From Chromobacterium haemolyticum (lineage in GTDB: Bacteria; Pseudomonadota; Gammaproteobacteria; Burkholderiales; Chromobacteriaceae), in the NCBI RefSeq assembly GCF_002081825.1, contig NZ_MUKU01000012.1, positions 62,001 to 126,000 on the forward strand: a stretch of 64,000 bases of DNA. The letters run 5' to 3'. The position numbers and the translations under genes were made by a program. Below, piece by piece: positions 1-9,481 of the stretch. Position 1 is the stretch's first letter. The number at the start of each line of letters is the position of its first letter. The notes under the pieces were generated by a model. The model searched no databases and had not been told where the DNA came from. It saw only the letters and a program-made list of their open reading frames with translations.

Positions 1-1
1 G

Positions 2-250
2 CTGGATCTTTGTTTTGCTTTGATCCAGACCTTCAATAGGTTGCATCGCGACGCTGAGCGGTACGCCGCCCTGCGCCATGCGCTGATCAACGTGGACCCG
101 AAAGGCAACCGCGGGCCTATTGAGATGGCAATCAAGAACCTGGTCCGACAAGTCCACGCTGAGCGCGGGGTGACGGAGCCAACTGAAGACGAGTTCGACG
201 CGGCCATCGACGCCGCGATGTCCACCCAGGCCGCCACCGAGCGGCCTTAA
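2..250 (+). CDS. hypothetical protein, 5' end probably outside window
   Basis: Reading frame open from the window edge to the TAA at 248-250. A TTG at 20 could start a 76-residue protein, but the frame continues upstream without a stop, so the true start may lie to the left. The visible part is charged and probably helical (residues around RLHRDAERYAALR), with an acidic C-terminal third. I recognise no family. It lies 13 bp before the next gene and reads towards the integrase, so it is probably a cargo gene of the integrated element. It could also be a shorter protein starting at the TTG. Confidence 0.45.
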   Translation: MDLCFALIQTFNRLHRDAERYAALRHALINVDPKGNRGPIEMAIKNLVRQVHAERGVTEPTEDEFDAAIDAAMSTQAATERP

Positions 251-263
251 TTTTGAGGTGACG

Positions 264-752
264 ATGATCCCCGATCAACGTGTTATCCAGCTTGCCGGCG
301 AGCACGGGCTCGCGTTGTCCGGCGCCGGCGTCCAGGGCACCCGCCTTGCCCTCCTCCAGACCATTCGCTCCGCAGTTGCCGAGTCGGTCCCTACCACGCC
401 CTTCCATCTGCAGTTGGTCAACGAGATCCGCGACGAGTTGCTGGCCGCTAACGCGCGCGCGGCGCAGCTTGAGCGCGATATCCAGACCCTCCTCCAGATG
501 ACCGTCGGCGGAGTCCGCTGGCCGGAGGGGCAAGACGCCGCGGCCGTTGCCCACTACATCGCGCAGCTGCGGCAGCAAAACATCCTGGGCGTTGACCAGC
601 TGAAGCCCGGTAATCGCTATTGGGCACGCTGCGGCCCGCCGATGAAGTGGGCGCTGATCGATGTCAGCAACTTGGAAGGCATCCGCTACGGGATGAAGGA
701 CTGGGAGTTTGTCGGCCCCGTTCTTCCACCTACGGTTGGCACTGTGGTTTAG
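264..752 (+). CDS. hypothetical protein of the integrated element
   Basis: A 162-residue protein of unknown function. ATG 264 is preferred to the in-frame GTG at 258 because GAGG at 255-258 forms a Shine-Dalgarno (SD) sequence 5 bases before the ATG and overlaps the GTG. The N-terminal two thirds are helical (residues about 45-80 are rich in A, R, E and L and may form a coiled coil). The C-terminal third is different and aromatic-rich (GNRYWARCGPP, then a WEFVGPV stretch). It has no signal peptide and no membrane segment. Its position between another small unknown gene and the excisionase/integrase pair suggests a phage- or island-borne gene. Confidence 0.55.
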   Translation: MIPDQRVIQLAGEHGLALSGAGVQGTRLALLQTIRSAVAESVPTTPFHLQLVNEIRDELLAANARAAQLERDIQTLLQMTVGGVRWPEGQDAAAVAHYIAQLRQQNILGVDQLKPGNRYWARCGPPMKWALIDVSNLEGIRYGMKDWEFVGPVLPPTVGTVV

Positions 753-784
753 CGCCAACTGGAAACTAGTATTTGACTAATTTT

Positions 785-810
785 GAGACTGCTTCGGCGG
801 TCTTTTTTAT
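785..810 (+). terminator. Rho-independent terminator with TTCG loop
   Basis: Stem 787-792 (GACTGC) pairs with 797-802 (GCGGTC, one G-T pair) around a TTCG tetraloop and is followed by six T. It follows the hypothetical gene ending at 752 and lies just before the excisionase-like start at 824, so the integration genes are probably transcribed separately. Confidence 0.75.
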
Positions 811-823
811 TTTGAGGGCAACC

Positions 824-1108
824 ATGTATAGGTTCGTCACCATCGAAAGGTTTGCAGAGCAGACCGGATATACGCCGGTTGCCATCAGAACCAAAATCCG
901 GGACGGCATTTGGAAGGAAGGTGTCGTTTGGAGGAAGGCGCCTGATGATCGGGTGCTGATTGATACGGAGGGTTATCAGGAATGGGTACAGAACGGGAGT
1001 ACGACGGCGTTCGGGCCGCTTCGGCCTCAACGATCGAAATCGATTTCTACTATGCGGGAGAGCGCTGCAGGGAGCGGATCAAGCTACAGCCCACCCCCGC
1101 TAATATGA
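824..1108 (+). CDS. excisionase-like small DNA-binding protein
   Basis: A 94-residue protein. ATG 824 follows GAGGG (814-818) at 5 bases; the longer frame from 773 would run through the terminator. The N-terminal half (MYRFVTIERFAEQTGYTPVA, then a charged segment and a WRK/PDDRVLID wing) resembles small winged-helix excisionases, which control the direction of integrase-mediated recombination. The last 42 codons overlap the integrase start in another frame, and the C-terminus is low-complexity (Ser/Pro). The gene order excisionase then integrase supports the call. The family assignment rests on pattern and context. Confidence 0.6.
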   Translation: MYRFVTIERFAEQTGYTPVAIRTKIRDGIWKEGVVWRKAPDDRVLIDTEGYQEWVQNGSTTAFGPLRPQRSKSISTMRESAAGSGSSYSPPPLI

Positions 1109-2157
1109 AACGCGCGGCCCAACACCGGGCCGCCGTTTTGATTGCAATTGAGCAAGGTACTTTTGATTACGCAACGACATTTCCGAATTCGAAACGAGCC
1201 TCAACATTGGCGAGAGCGACTTCTGGCAAAATGTTGGCGAGCGACTATTTAGTTATCTGGCTAGAAAAGAAATCATTGACTATTAAGTCAAGCACAATAA
1301 ATGGATATCGGAAAATAATTTACGGCCACTTAATTGCCACCCTCGGCAATGATTCATTGGCCGATGTTTCTCGAAGTTCTCTGAGGGATAAATTCTCCAA
1401 CATCGCCTGCAAGAATAAAACCCTTGCCAATATTCAATCTGTTTTACGGGCCGCATTAACCGATGCACTTGAGGAGGGCTTAATAAGTTCCAATCCAATT
1501 GCAGATTGGACTTACCGAAAGGTCGAGCCACCGAAATTAAGCGATGATATCGATCCGTTCACCTCAGAAGAACAAAACCGCATCTTGCAAGCATGCGAAG
1601 GGCAAGCCCGAAATTTCATTCAGTTTGCTTTCTGGACTGGTCTGCGCACATCTGAAATAGTTGCGCTTGATTGGTCTGATGTCGACTGGACAAGAAAGGT
1701 TATCAAGGTCAATAAGGCCATAACCCAAAAGTCCGGGGAAGCTGAGGACACAAAGACCAGGGCGGGACGAAGGGAGGTGAAGCTTCTCGCCCCTGCTCTA
1801 TCGGCGCTGATAGATCAAAAGCAATTCACCTATCAACAATGGGCGGAGATTTTCCAGAACCCGAACACGGGAGAACGCTGGACCGGAGACCAGCCAATCC
1901 GCAAAACGATGTGGACTCATGTTCTGAAGCTCGCCCATGTTCGTTACCGCTACCCCTATCAAACTCGCCACACCTACGCATCCATGATGTTGTCCGCCGG
2001 CGAGCATCCGATGTGGGTTGCAAAACAGATGGGGCACGCTGACTGGGGCATGATCAGGAAGACGTATGGACGCTGGATACCCTCCGAAGTCGACGATGCT
2101 GGCAGTAGAGCAGTCGCCATGTTTTGTAAGGAACCGGGAAGTGGTGAAGAGGAATAA
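982..2157 (+). CDS. tyrosine recombinase / phage integrase
   Basis: Site-specific recombinase of 391 residues that would integrate and excise the element. Residues about 12-70 match the arm-type DNA-binding domain (DUF3596 type, with RCRERIKLQPTPAN), about 85-180 the core-binding SAM-like domain, and 195-370 the catalytic domain. Catalytic residues are visible: R222 in GLRTSEI, R329 in QTRHTYAS, H352 in MGHAD and the nucleophile Y362 in KTYGRW. The usual His of the HxxR box is Tyr 326. ATG 982 has GGAGGG at 967-972. The gene overlaps the excisionase-like gene by 127 bp. The coding sequence is less GC-rich than the core genes to its right, as expected for an acquired gene. It ends about 60 bp before the attachment-site remnant. 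Confidence 0.95.
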   Translation: MGTEREYDGVRAASASTIEIDFYYAGERCRERIKLQPTPANMKRAAQHRAAVLIAIEQGTFDYATTFPNSKRASTLARATSGKMLASDYLVIWLEKKSLTIKSSTINGYRKIIYGHLIATLGNDSLADVSRSSLRDKFSNIACKNKTLANIQSVLRAALTDALEEGLISSNPIADWTYRKVEPPKLSDDIDPFTSEEQNRILQACEGQARNFIQFAFWTGLRTSEIVALDWSDVDWTRKVIKVNKAITQKSGEAEDTKTRAGRREVKLLAPALSALIDQKQFTYQQWAEIFQNPNTGERWTGDQPIRKTMWTHVLKLAHVRYRYPYQTRHTYASMMLSAGEHPMWVAKQMGHADWGMIRKTYGRWIPSEVDDAGSRAVAMFCKEPGSGEEE

Positions 2158-2211
2158 AAATGGCCAGCGGTCTGTATTTGGTCAGCAATTCAAATCCTGC
2201 CTTTAATTTGC

Positions 2212-2249
2212 AAGGCTTTACGCGGGTTCGATTCCCGCCGCCTCCACCA
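2212..2249 (+). other. 3' end of a tRNA-like gene (probably tmRNA), attachment-site remnant
   Basis: Bases 2222-2238 form a complete T arm (GCGGG, loop TTCGATT, CCCGC). It is followed by an acceptor strand CGCCTCC, discriminator A and encoded CCA ending at 2249. No anticodon arm or 5' half lies upstream, so this is only the 3' end. The CGCCTCCACCA tail fits neisserial tmRNA, whose 5' end is GGGGGCG; a tRNA with that acceptor cannot be excluded. Lying 64 bp after a tyrosine integrase, it is best read as the att site left at the end of the element. Confidence 0.7.
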
Positions 2250-2281
2250 CAACACCATTTCATGACGCGTCATGAAGACTC

Positions 2282-2317
2282 AAAAGCCCCGTCAGCTCAA
2301 AGCTATCGGGGTTTTTT
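2282..2317 (+). terminator. Rho-independent terminator behind the att remnant
   Basis: CCCCG (2287-2291) pairs with CGGGG (2307-2311); an inner AGCT/AGCT pair extends the stem and six T follow. It lies 33 bp behind the encoded CCA, so it is probably the original terminator of the tRNA-like gene, left with the 3' fragment. Confidence 0.75.
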
Positions 2318-2378
2318 GTCGCTTGAGGTTCAGCGTGCGCCACCCTCTTCGCAGTGCCCCCATTCCAAGGATGTGAAC

Positions 2379-2585
2379 ATGAAAGAGCAGACGCCATCGA
2401 GCAAGCACCGTATTGAACCGGGACGCCACGACAAGACCATGCCGGCCGGCCTGGCCAAAGTACTGGAAATGCTTGGCGCCGCCATCAAGCCGCCGTCGGG
2501 CGACGCGACGGGCGTCAAAGAGGCTGAGCCGATGGCGGACGCAAACCGGGCCCCCCAGGCTGGCAAGCCAGCCTCCGCGCCCTAA
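2379..2585 (+). CDS. small hypothetical protein
   Basis: A possible 68-residue protein starting at ATG 2379, with AAGGA (2367-2371) 7 bases upstream. It is basic at the N-terminus (KEQTPSSKHRIEPGRHDK), has a short hydrophobic middle (AGLAKVLEMLGAAIK) and ends Ala/Pro-rich. The frame extends upstream through the att remnant and terminator, which cannot be coding, so the internal ATG is the only sensible start. No family recognised. It converges on argS. Support is the SD and the codon pattern only. Confidence 0.4.
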   Translation: MKEQTPSSKHRIEPGRHDKTMPAGLAKVLEMLGAAIKPPSGDATGVKEAEPMADANRAPQAGKPASAP

Positions 2586-2612
2586 ACGCCCCGACCATCT
2601 CCGCTCCCCATG

Positions 2613-2646
2613 AAAAATGCCGCCGGCGCGAAGCGCGGGCGGCATG
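2613..2646 (-). terminator. argS terminator
   Basis: On the - strand a GC-rich hairpin (ATGCCGCC pairing with GGCGGCAT around a GCGC-rich inner stem) is followed by TTTTT. It starts 21 bp after the argS stop codon. Confidence 0.7.
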
Positions 2647-2666
2647 CTTGAACCGGGAAGACCGGT

Positions 2667-4469
<1,803 letters not shown>

Positions 4470-4552
4470 TCAGGGGCAATGCTTGCAGCCAAGCCGCGTC
4501 GGTAAAATAAGCCTCAAGCAACGACGTTTGGGATTTACTGCCAAGAGCCGGC

Positions 4553-5587
4553 TCAAAACCAGCGGGTTTCGCCCATAGCCGGCAATTGAAACACCTCCGG
4601 CGAGATATTCCATTGCGCTAGCGCGGCGGCAAGATCGTCCTGCGGCCGGTCCAGCGGCTCGTCGGTAAGGATGAAGCTGCCCCAATGCACCGCCCAGGCG
4701 GCTCGCGCGCCGGTGTCCAGCAAAATGCGCACAGCCTCCTCCGGATTCACGTGCTGCGGGCGGAGAAACCAGCGCGGCTCGTAAGCGCCTATCGGCAACA
4801 AGGCCAGATCCACCGCGCCGATGCGTTCGCCTATCAGCTGGAACAGCTGGTCCTGATAGCCGGTGTCGCCGGGATACCAGAACTGCAGTCCGTCGCCGCG
4901 CACGGCGAAACCGCCCCACAGCGCGCGGTTTTCGTCGCCGGCCATCCAACGCTTGCTCCAATGGTGGGCCGGCGTCAACTCCGCCTCCACGCCGTCTAAG
5001 CGACAACGCTGCCACCAGTCCAGCTCATGGATATGCGACGCCGGCACGCCGGCCTGCCGCAGGATCACTCCCACGCCCAGCGGCGCGGCGAAACGCGGGC
5101 AACCGGCCGCTTGGCGCACCAGCCGGCGTACCGTGTTGAAGTCGAGATGATCGTAATGATTGTGGGTGATCAGCACCAGATCGATCGCAGGCAGTTCCTG
5201 CAAAGCCATCGGCGGTGGCAACTGCCGCTCCGGCCCGGCCCACTGGAACGGCGAGGCGCGTTGCGACCAAACCGGATCGATCAATATATTCTTGCCGCAC
5301 AGCTGAATGAAGCTAGTGGCGTGGGCGACCCAGGTCAGCGAGGGCCGCTCCCTGTTGCCGTTCAACGCCGCTAGCTCCGGCGCCCGGCGCGGGATGCGTT
5401 CCAGCTGGTGCCGCACCGTCGGCATGCGGCGGCGCTGCCACTCCCAGCGCAAGACATCGGTCAGCTTCGGCTGCTGAAACGGGAACAGATTGCGGTAACC
5501 ATCGGCCCCATGATGGGGCTGTAGCGGATCGGGCCGATACACCGGCAGCGGCCAACGATGTTGCAGCCAGGATTTCAATCGCGACAT
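4553..5587 (-). CDS. MBL-fold metal-dependent hydrolase (NAPE-PLD/RomA-like)
   Basis: Metallo-beta-lactamase-fold hydrolase of 344 residues. The metal-binding motif THNHYDHLD sits at about 141-149 (H142, H144, D146, H147); further ligands appear in TPAHHWSKR, YPGDTGYQDQ and the late AVHWGSF. HATSFIQLCGKNILIDPVWSQRASP is typical of the N-acylphosphatidylethanolamine phospholipase D-like branch, whose bacterial substrates are mostly unknown. ATG 5587 is chosen over the TTG at 5638 because the TTG lies inside the porin terminator; neither has a good SD. No signal peptide, so it is probably cytoplasmic. Function beyond the fold is not predictable. Confidence 0.85.
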   Translation of the reverse strand: MSRLKSWLQHRWPLPVYRPDPLQPHHGADGYRNLFPFQQPKLTDVLRWEWQRRRMPTVRHQLERIPRRAPELAALNGNRERPSLTWVAHATSFIQLCGKNILIDPVWSQRASPFQWAGPERQLPPPMALQELPAIDLVLITHNHYDHLDFNTVRRLVRQAAGCPRFAAPLGVGVILRQAGVPASHIHELDWWQRCRLDGVEAELTPAHHWSKRWMAGDENRALWGGFAVRGDGLQFWYPGDTGYQDQLFQLIGERIGAVDLALLPIGAYEPRWFLRPQHVNPEEAVRILLDTGARAAWAVHWGSFILTDEPLDRPQDDLAAALAQWNISPEVFQLPAMGETRWF

Positions 5588-5637
5588 GACATGGAGGTAA
5601 GGGAGGGTGAATGGGCATTGTCGCGCATGGCCGGACA

Positions 5638-5665
5638 AAACAAAAGGCGGCCCGCGGGCCGCCCA
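5638..5665 (-). terminator. terminator of the DUF3138 porin gene
   Basis: Perfect inverted repeat 5646-5653 / 5656-5663 (GGCGGCCC / GGGCCGCC). On the - strand it is followed by TTTTGTTTTG. It starts 15 bp after the porin stop. Confidence 0.8.
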
Positions 5666-5677
5666 CCCTGCCCTCTG

Positions 5678-7174
5678 TCAGAAGCTGTACACCGCCTGAG
5701 CGCCCAGCATATCGTTGCTCCGCCGGAAGCGGCCGTCGTTGCGCAGGAACACGTCCTGGCTGGCCCAGTCGTGACGGTACTCGAATTTCAGCGTCAGCTG
5801 GTCCGTTGGATAGAACAACAGGTCCGCGGTCAAGGCCTGGCGATTGGTGCCCTTGCAATCGGCGGCGCCGCTGGCCACGCAGGCCTGCGACACGCCAAAG
5901 CCGTTGACGCCGTCGTAGCCGTTGGCATTGAGCGCGACGCCGGCGCCGCCGCCGCCGTTCTTGCTGTCGTTCAGGTAGTCGTAACGCAGAGTGGCGCCCA
6001 TCTTGCCCAGAAGATCGGTCACCCATTTGCGGTGCCCAAGCAAGGAGACCCCATACCATTGCGCCGCGCCGCCGTTCCAGGCGGCGTTCTGCTGCCGCCC
6101 GTAATCGAACTCGGCGTTGTACTGAATATCGTTCAAGGTGTAGCTGGCGTCGACTTCGGTATAGAAGTAATTGCTGTATGGGTCGCTGCCGGCGCACTGG
6201 TAGCCAAATCCGCTGTTGCCGGCCAGACAGCCGTTGCTCACCGGCGCCGGATTGCTGGCGGACTGGGCGGCGCTGGTCAGCAGAGTCTGGCGACCGGCGT
6301 TGAAGGACCAGCCCAGGTCCAGCGCGCTGCTCCAGGTGTAGTCGACCCGGCCGGTGAGAGTGGGCGTGTTGTTGCTTTTGACGATGGGGTTGCCGGTATC
6401 GCCGTTGCTGCCGGTGGAGGCCAGGTTGGCATGTGTGCGGTATTGCTCGTTGCCCAGCATGAACTTCCACGCCCAGTCGCCGTGCGCCCAGTTGAAACCG
6501 GCGCCGACGTAGGAGCCGGGCACGCTGAAGTCGTACAGCAAGCCGTGGGTCAGCGTGGTCATCTGGTTGGATTGCTGCATTTCATAACCGCCGAAGCTGT
6601 TGACCAGACCCGCGGTCAGCGACCAGGTGTCCGACAGCGGATAGGTGAACTGCGCGGTGTTGATGATGTTGTTGCCGCTGCCGCCGTCCAGCAGGGTATT
6701 GCCGGAACCGCGGTTGGGCATGATGCTGATTTCCGCGCTGGGCGCGGTGGGCCCCACGCCGAATGTCTTCTTGATGTCCAGATAGACATCGCCGAAGGTG
6801 CTGTTGCTGTAGGCGTAGGTATTCTGGTGATTCAGAAACTGGAAGCCGGAGCTGTTGTTGGCGCGGTTGTAGATATAAGTCGGGTCCAGGTAGCCGGTGA
6901 CGCTAAGTCCGGCCAGCGGGCCGTCGGTGGCGGCGTTGTTGAGCTTGTCCACCTTCAGTTCCATGCCGGCCACCCTCTCCTTCAGGTCCGCGTTGGCCTC
7001 GTCCGCCGGCGCCTTGGCTTCGGTGGCCGCGGCCACCGCTTGCTGCAAGGCCTGCATCTGGGCCTGCAAGGCTTGCAATTGCGCCTTGAGCTTGGCGAGT
7101 TCATCCGCCTTGGCATCGGCCAGCGCCATGCCAGGCAGGCCGGCTATCAGCGCGCTGATCAGTATTCTCTTCAT
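5678..7174 (-). CDS. outer-membrane porin-like protein, DUF3138 family
   Basis: A 498-residue outer-membrane beta-barrel. ATG 7174 is preceded by AGGGAG and begins a signal peptide (MKRILISALIAGLPGMALA). It is followed by a Gln/Ala heptad coiled coil (about residues 20-75, KLKAQLQALQAQMQALQQAV), then a long barrel with alternating strands, many aromatic girdle residues and a C-terminal Phe (QAVYSF), the sorting signal for BAM. The layout of coiled coil plus barrel matches the betaproteobacterial DUF3138 porin-like proteins; the substrate is unknown. It lies downstream of the pot genes in the same direction, separated by 126 bp, and ends in its own terminator. Confidence 0.85.
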   Translation of the reverse strand: MKRILISALIAGLPGMALADAKADELAKLKAQLQALQAQMQALQQAVAAATEAKAPADEANADLKERVAGMELKVDKLNNAATDGPLAGLSVTGYLDPTYIYNRANNSSGFQFLNHQNTYAYSNSTFGDVYLDIKKTFGVGPTAPSAEISIMPNRGSGNTLLDGGSGNNIINTAQFTYPLSDTWSLTAGLVNSFGGYEMQQSNQMTTLTHGLLYDFSVPGSYVGAGFNWAHGDWAWKFMLGNEQYRTHANLASTGSNGDTGNPIVKSNNTPTLTGRVDYTWSSALDLGWSFNAGRQTLLTSAAQSASNPAPVSNGCLAGNSGFGYQCAGSDPYSNYFYTEVDASYTLNDIQYNAEFDYGRQQNAAWNGGAAQWYGVSLLGHRKWVTDLLGKMGATLRYDYLNDSKNGGGGAGVALNANGYDGVNGFGVSQACVASGAADCKGTNRQALTADLLFYPTDQLTLKFEYRHDWASQDVFLRNDGRFRRSNDMLGAQAVYSF

Positions 7175-7242
7175 TTCCCACTCCCTTGTTGCATGACTTT
7201 GGATACAACATTCGAGAACCGCTGCGCTCATCCACGGACGCT

Positions 7243-7265
7243 CCGGCGCGGCATCGCCGCGCCGG
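7243..7265. repeat. perfect GC-rich hairpin between porin and potI
   Basis: CCGGCGCGGC (7243-7252) and GCCGCGCCGG (7256-7265) with a three-base loop. On + it is followed by a T-rich stretch, but no + gene ends here; on - it follows potI by about 35 bp without a T-run. It may stabilise the pot transcript end. Confidence 0.5.
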
Positions 7266-7300
7266 CATGCGTGTTTTATGTTTTTATGTAACGCCCGGCT

Positions 7301-8140
7301 TCAGGCCTGGGCAAAGGCCAGTTTCATCTCGCGCTCGCGCTTGCGCGCCGCCATGCGCATATAGATGTTGGCCGCCACCACACCGGCCGACACCAACACG
7401 ATGAACAACGTTGCCAACGCGTTCATTTCCGGATTCAGGCCCAGCCGCACCCGCGAGAAGATCACCATGGGCAAGGTGGTTGAGCCGGGGCCGGACAGGA
7501 AGGCGGTCAGCACCAGGTCGTCCAGCGAAAGCGTGAACGACAGCAGCCAGCCGGACACCAGCGCCTGCGAGATCAACGGCAGCGTGATCACGAAGAACAC
7601 CTTCAAGGGACGCGCGCCCAAGTCCATCGCCGCCTCTTCCAGCGACAGGTTCAATTCGCGCACCCGCGACTGCACCACGATGGCGACATAGGACACGCAC
7701 AACATCACGTGGCCTATCCAGATGGTGAACACGCCGCGCCCTTCCGGCCAGCCAAAGGCCTGCTCCATCGCCACGAACAACAGCAGCAGGGAAATGCCCT
7801 GAATCACCTCGGGAATGACCAGCGGCGCATTGATCATGCCGGCGAACAACGGGAACAGGCGGAAACGGCCAAAGCGCGCCAGCACGAAACCGGCCCAGGT
7901 GCCGATCACCACCGAGGCGGTGGCGGTCATCAGCGCGATCTTGACGCTGAGCCAGGCGGCGTTGATCAGTTCGTCGTCCTCCAGCAAAGCGGCGTACCAC
8001 TTGGTGGAGAAGCCGGACCATACCGTCACCAGCTTGGACTCGTTGAACGAGTACAGAACCAGCAGCGCGATCGGCAGATAGAGAAAACCGTAACCCAGGC
8101 CCAGCACCAGAAGGGACAGCGTCTTGTTGGGCTTGATCAT
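7301..8140 (-). CDS. potI: putrescine/polyamine ABC transporter permease
   Basis: Inner-membrane permease of 279 residues with about six transmembrane helices, the second permease of a PotFGHI-type polyamine importer. The EAA loop, which contacts the ATPase, is visible as EEAAMDLGARPLKVFFVITLP. FNESKLVTVWSGFSTKWY near the N-terminus is typical of PotI/PotC. ATG 8140 overlaps the potH stop (ATGA), so the two permeases are translationally coupled; the longer frame to 8242 lies inside potH. The C-terminus is basic (ARKREREMKLAFAQA). Confidence 0.92.
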   Translation of the reverse strand: MIKPNKTLSLLVLGLGYGFLYLPIALLVLYSFNESKLVTVWSGFSTKWYAALLEDDELINAAWLSVKIALMTATASVVIGTWAGFVLARFGRFRLFPLFAGMINAPLVIPEVIQGISLLLLFVAMEQAFGWPEGRGVFTIWIGHVMLCVSYVAIVVQSRVRELNLSLEEAAMDLGARPLKVFFVITLPLISQALVSGWLLSFTLSLDDLVLTAFLSGPGSTTLPMVIFSRVRLGLNPEMNALATLFIVLVSAGVVAANIYMRMAARKREREMKLAFAQA

Positions 8141-9045
8141 CTCGCGGCCTCCATATTCTTGACCTGGTAGTGCTGGAACAGCGCCATCGGCACCAGGAGC
8201 AGCAGCACCATCGCGCAGGTCACCGTCGCCGCCATCGGCCAATCCATATTGTTGAAGAACTCATCCCACATCACGCGACCTATCATCAGCGTGTCGGAGC
8301 CGCCCAACAGTTCCGGAATCACGTACTCGCCCACCGCCGGGATGAACACCAACAGGCTGCCGGCGATGATGCCGTTCTTGGACAACGGCAAGGTCACCTG
8401 TACAAAGGCCTTCCACGGCCTGGCGCCCAGGTCGTAGGCCGCTTCCAGCAAACGCAGGTCCATTTTCACCAGATGGGCGTACAAGGGCATGATCATGAAC
8501 GGCAGGTAGGAAAACACCATGCCGATATAGACCGCCCAGTTGGTGTGGTAGAGCCGCAGCGGCGTGTCGACCACGCCCAGCCACAGCAGGAACTGATTGA
8601 GGAAGCCGTCGTTTTTCAGAATGCCGATCCAGGCGTAGACGCGGATCAGGTAGGAGGTCCAGAACGGCAGCATCACCATCATCATCAGGGTGTTGCGCGC
8701 GCTGTCGGAAGCCCGGGCGATGTAATAAGCCATCGGATAGCCGATCAACAGACACAGCACGGTGGAAACGAAGGCCATCTTCACCGAACTGATATAGGTG
8801 GCGAAGTACAAGTCGTCGCCCAGCATGAACTTGTAATGACCGATGTTCAGCGCAATGGTGAAAACGTCGTTTTCCAGCTTGGTGAGCGGGGTGTATGGCG
8901 GAATGCCCAGTTGTTGCTGCGAGAAGCTGATGCCCACCACCAGCAGGAAGGGCAGCAGGAAGAACACCAGCAAAAACAGGAACGGCATGCCGATGACGGT
9001 GGTTCTGCCCGACGGCAGCCAACGGCTTAGCTTAAGACTTTTCAT
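8137..9045 (-). CDS. potH: putrescine/polyamine ABC transporter permease
   Basis: Inner-membrane permease of 302 residues, partner of PotI. It starts at ATG 9045 (MKSLKLSRWLPSGRTTVIG); the frame extends upstream into a dispersed repeat and is not used. The first membrane helix (MPFLFLLVFFLLPFLLVVGISF) is followed by a periplasmic loop and five more helices. The EAA loop is EAAYDLGARPWKAFVQVTLPL. ATGA overlap with potI. The expected ATPase gene potG is missing between this gene and potF. Confidence 0.92.
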   Translation of the reverse strand: MKSLKLSRWLPSGRTTVIGMPFLFLLVFFLLPFLLVVGISFSQQQLGIPPYTPLTKLENDVFTIALNIGHYKFMLGDDLYFATYISSVKMAFVSTVLCLLIGYPMAYYIARASDSARNTLMMMVMLPFWTSYLIRVYAWIGILKNDGFLNQFLLWLGVVDTPLRLYHTNWAVYIGMVFSYLPFMIMPLYAHLVKMDLRLLEAAYDLGARPWKAFVQVTLPLSKNGIIAGSLLVFIPAVGEYVIPELLGGSDTLMIGRVMWDEFFNNMDWPMAATVTCAMVLLLLVPMALFQHYQVKNMEAAR

Positions 9046-9114
9046 GTCAGCACCACATGGCCGGTTTGATCCGGCTCGCTTGCATTGCTTTTGTGCCGTC
9101 CCCCAGGCCCGTCT

Positions 9115-9256
9115 TGGAAGCGGCTCAAAATCCAGCCAACTGGAGCGAGGCAAGGCGAAAACAGCGGAGAAAGCGAATGGGCATGGGGTGCATGAACATT
9201 TCGAATTCGGCGCTCGCCGAGGCACACCTCACTACGCGCAGCGGAGTTTGAACAGC
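9115..9256 (+). repeat. dispersed repeat, copy A (diverged)
   Basis: About 140 bp related to the copies at 14401, 27540 and 52573. Shared blocks are GGCAAGGCGAAAAC at 9149 onward, GCGGAGAAAGCG, the central CATGAACATTTCGAA, and ACGCGCAGC then GTTTGAACAG at the right end. Both ends are degraded (left end GCTCAAAATCC). It lies upstream of potH in the gap where potG would be expected. Confidence 0.7.
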
Positions 9257-9481
9257 ATATGACGCGGGCTGCCGGTTGAACGACCTCCTCTTGAACTCTT
9301 CTCCCGGATACCCACGGCCGTGGCGGCCGGACATCGCGCCTTCCCTCCTCCTGTCACATGCGAACCGGCCGCGCGCGTGCCCGCCGGCCTGACTGGCCAG
9401 CGGCGCGCTCGCGCTCGGATCGACTCACGGCAGCCGCCGGCCTGATTCAGACTGGCGCGGCGGCGTTATTGGATGCCTGCC
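9257..9481. other. gap between potF and potH without a gene
   Basis: With the repeat copy at 9115-9256 this makes 436 bp between two genes of one transporter. I see no open frame with coding character and no ATPase remnant (no Walker A, LSGGQ or Walker B coding). The sequence is GC-rich with short palindromes. Confidence 0.5.

Noticed and set aside
2160-2378. N-terminal part of a long + strand frame directly after the integrase
   Set aside because: It would translate the tRNA-like 3' end and the terminator; only the part from ATG 2379 could be a gene.
5558-7291. 577-codon frame antisense to the porin gene
   Set aside because: Composition (Val/Gly/Ala-rich, no domains) is the mirror of a GC-rich gene; the - strand frame has signal peptide, barrel pattern, SD and terminator.
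9046-9481. Degraded potG ATPase in the potF-potH gap
   Set aside because: No frame encodes Walker A, LSGGQ or Walker B remnants; the gap is repeat plus noncoding sequence and too short for the gene.
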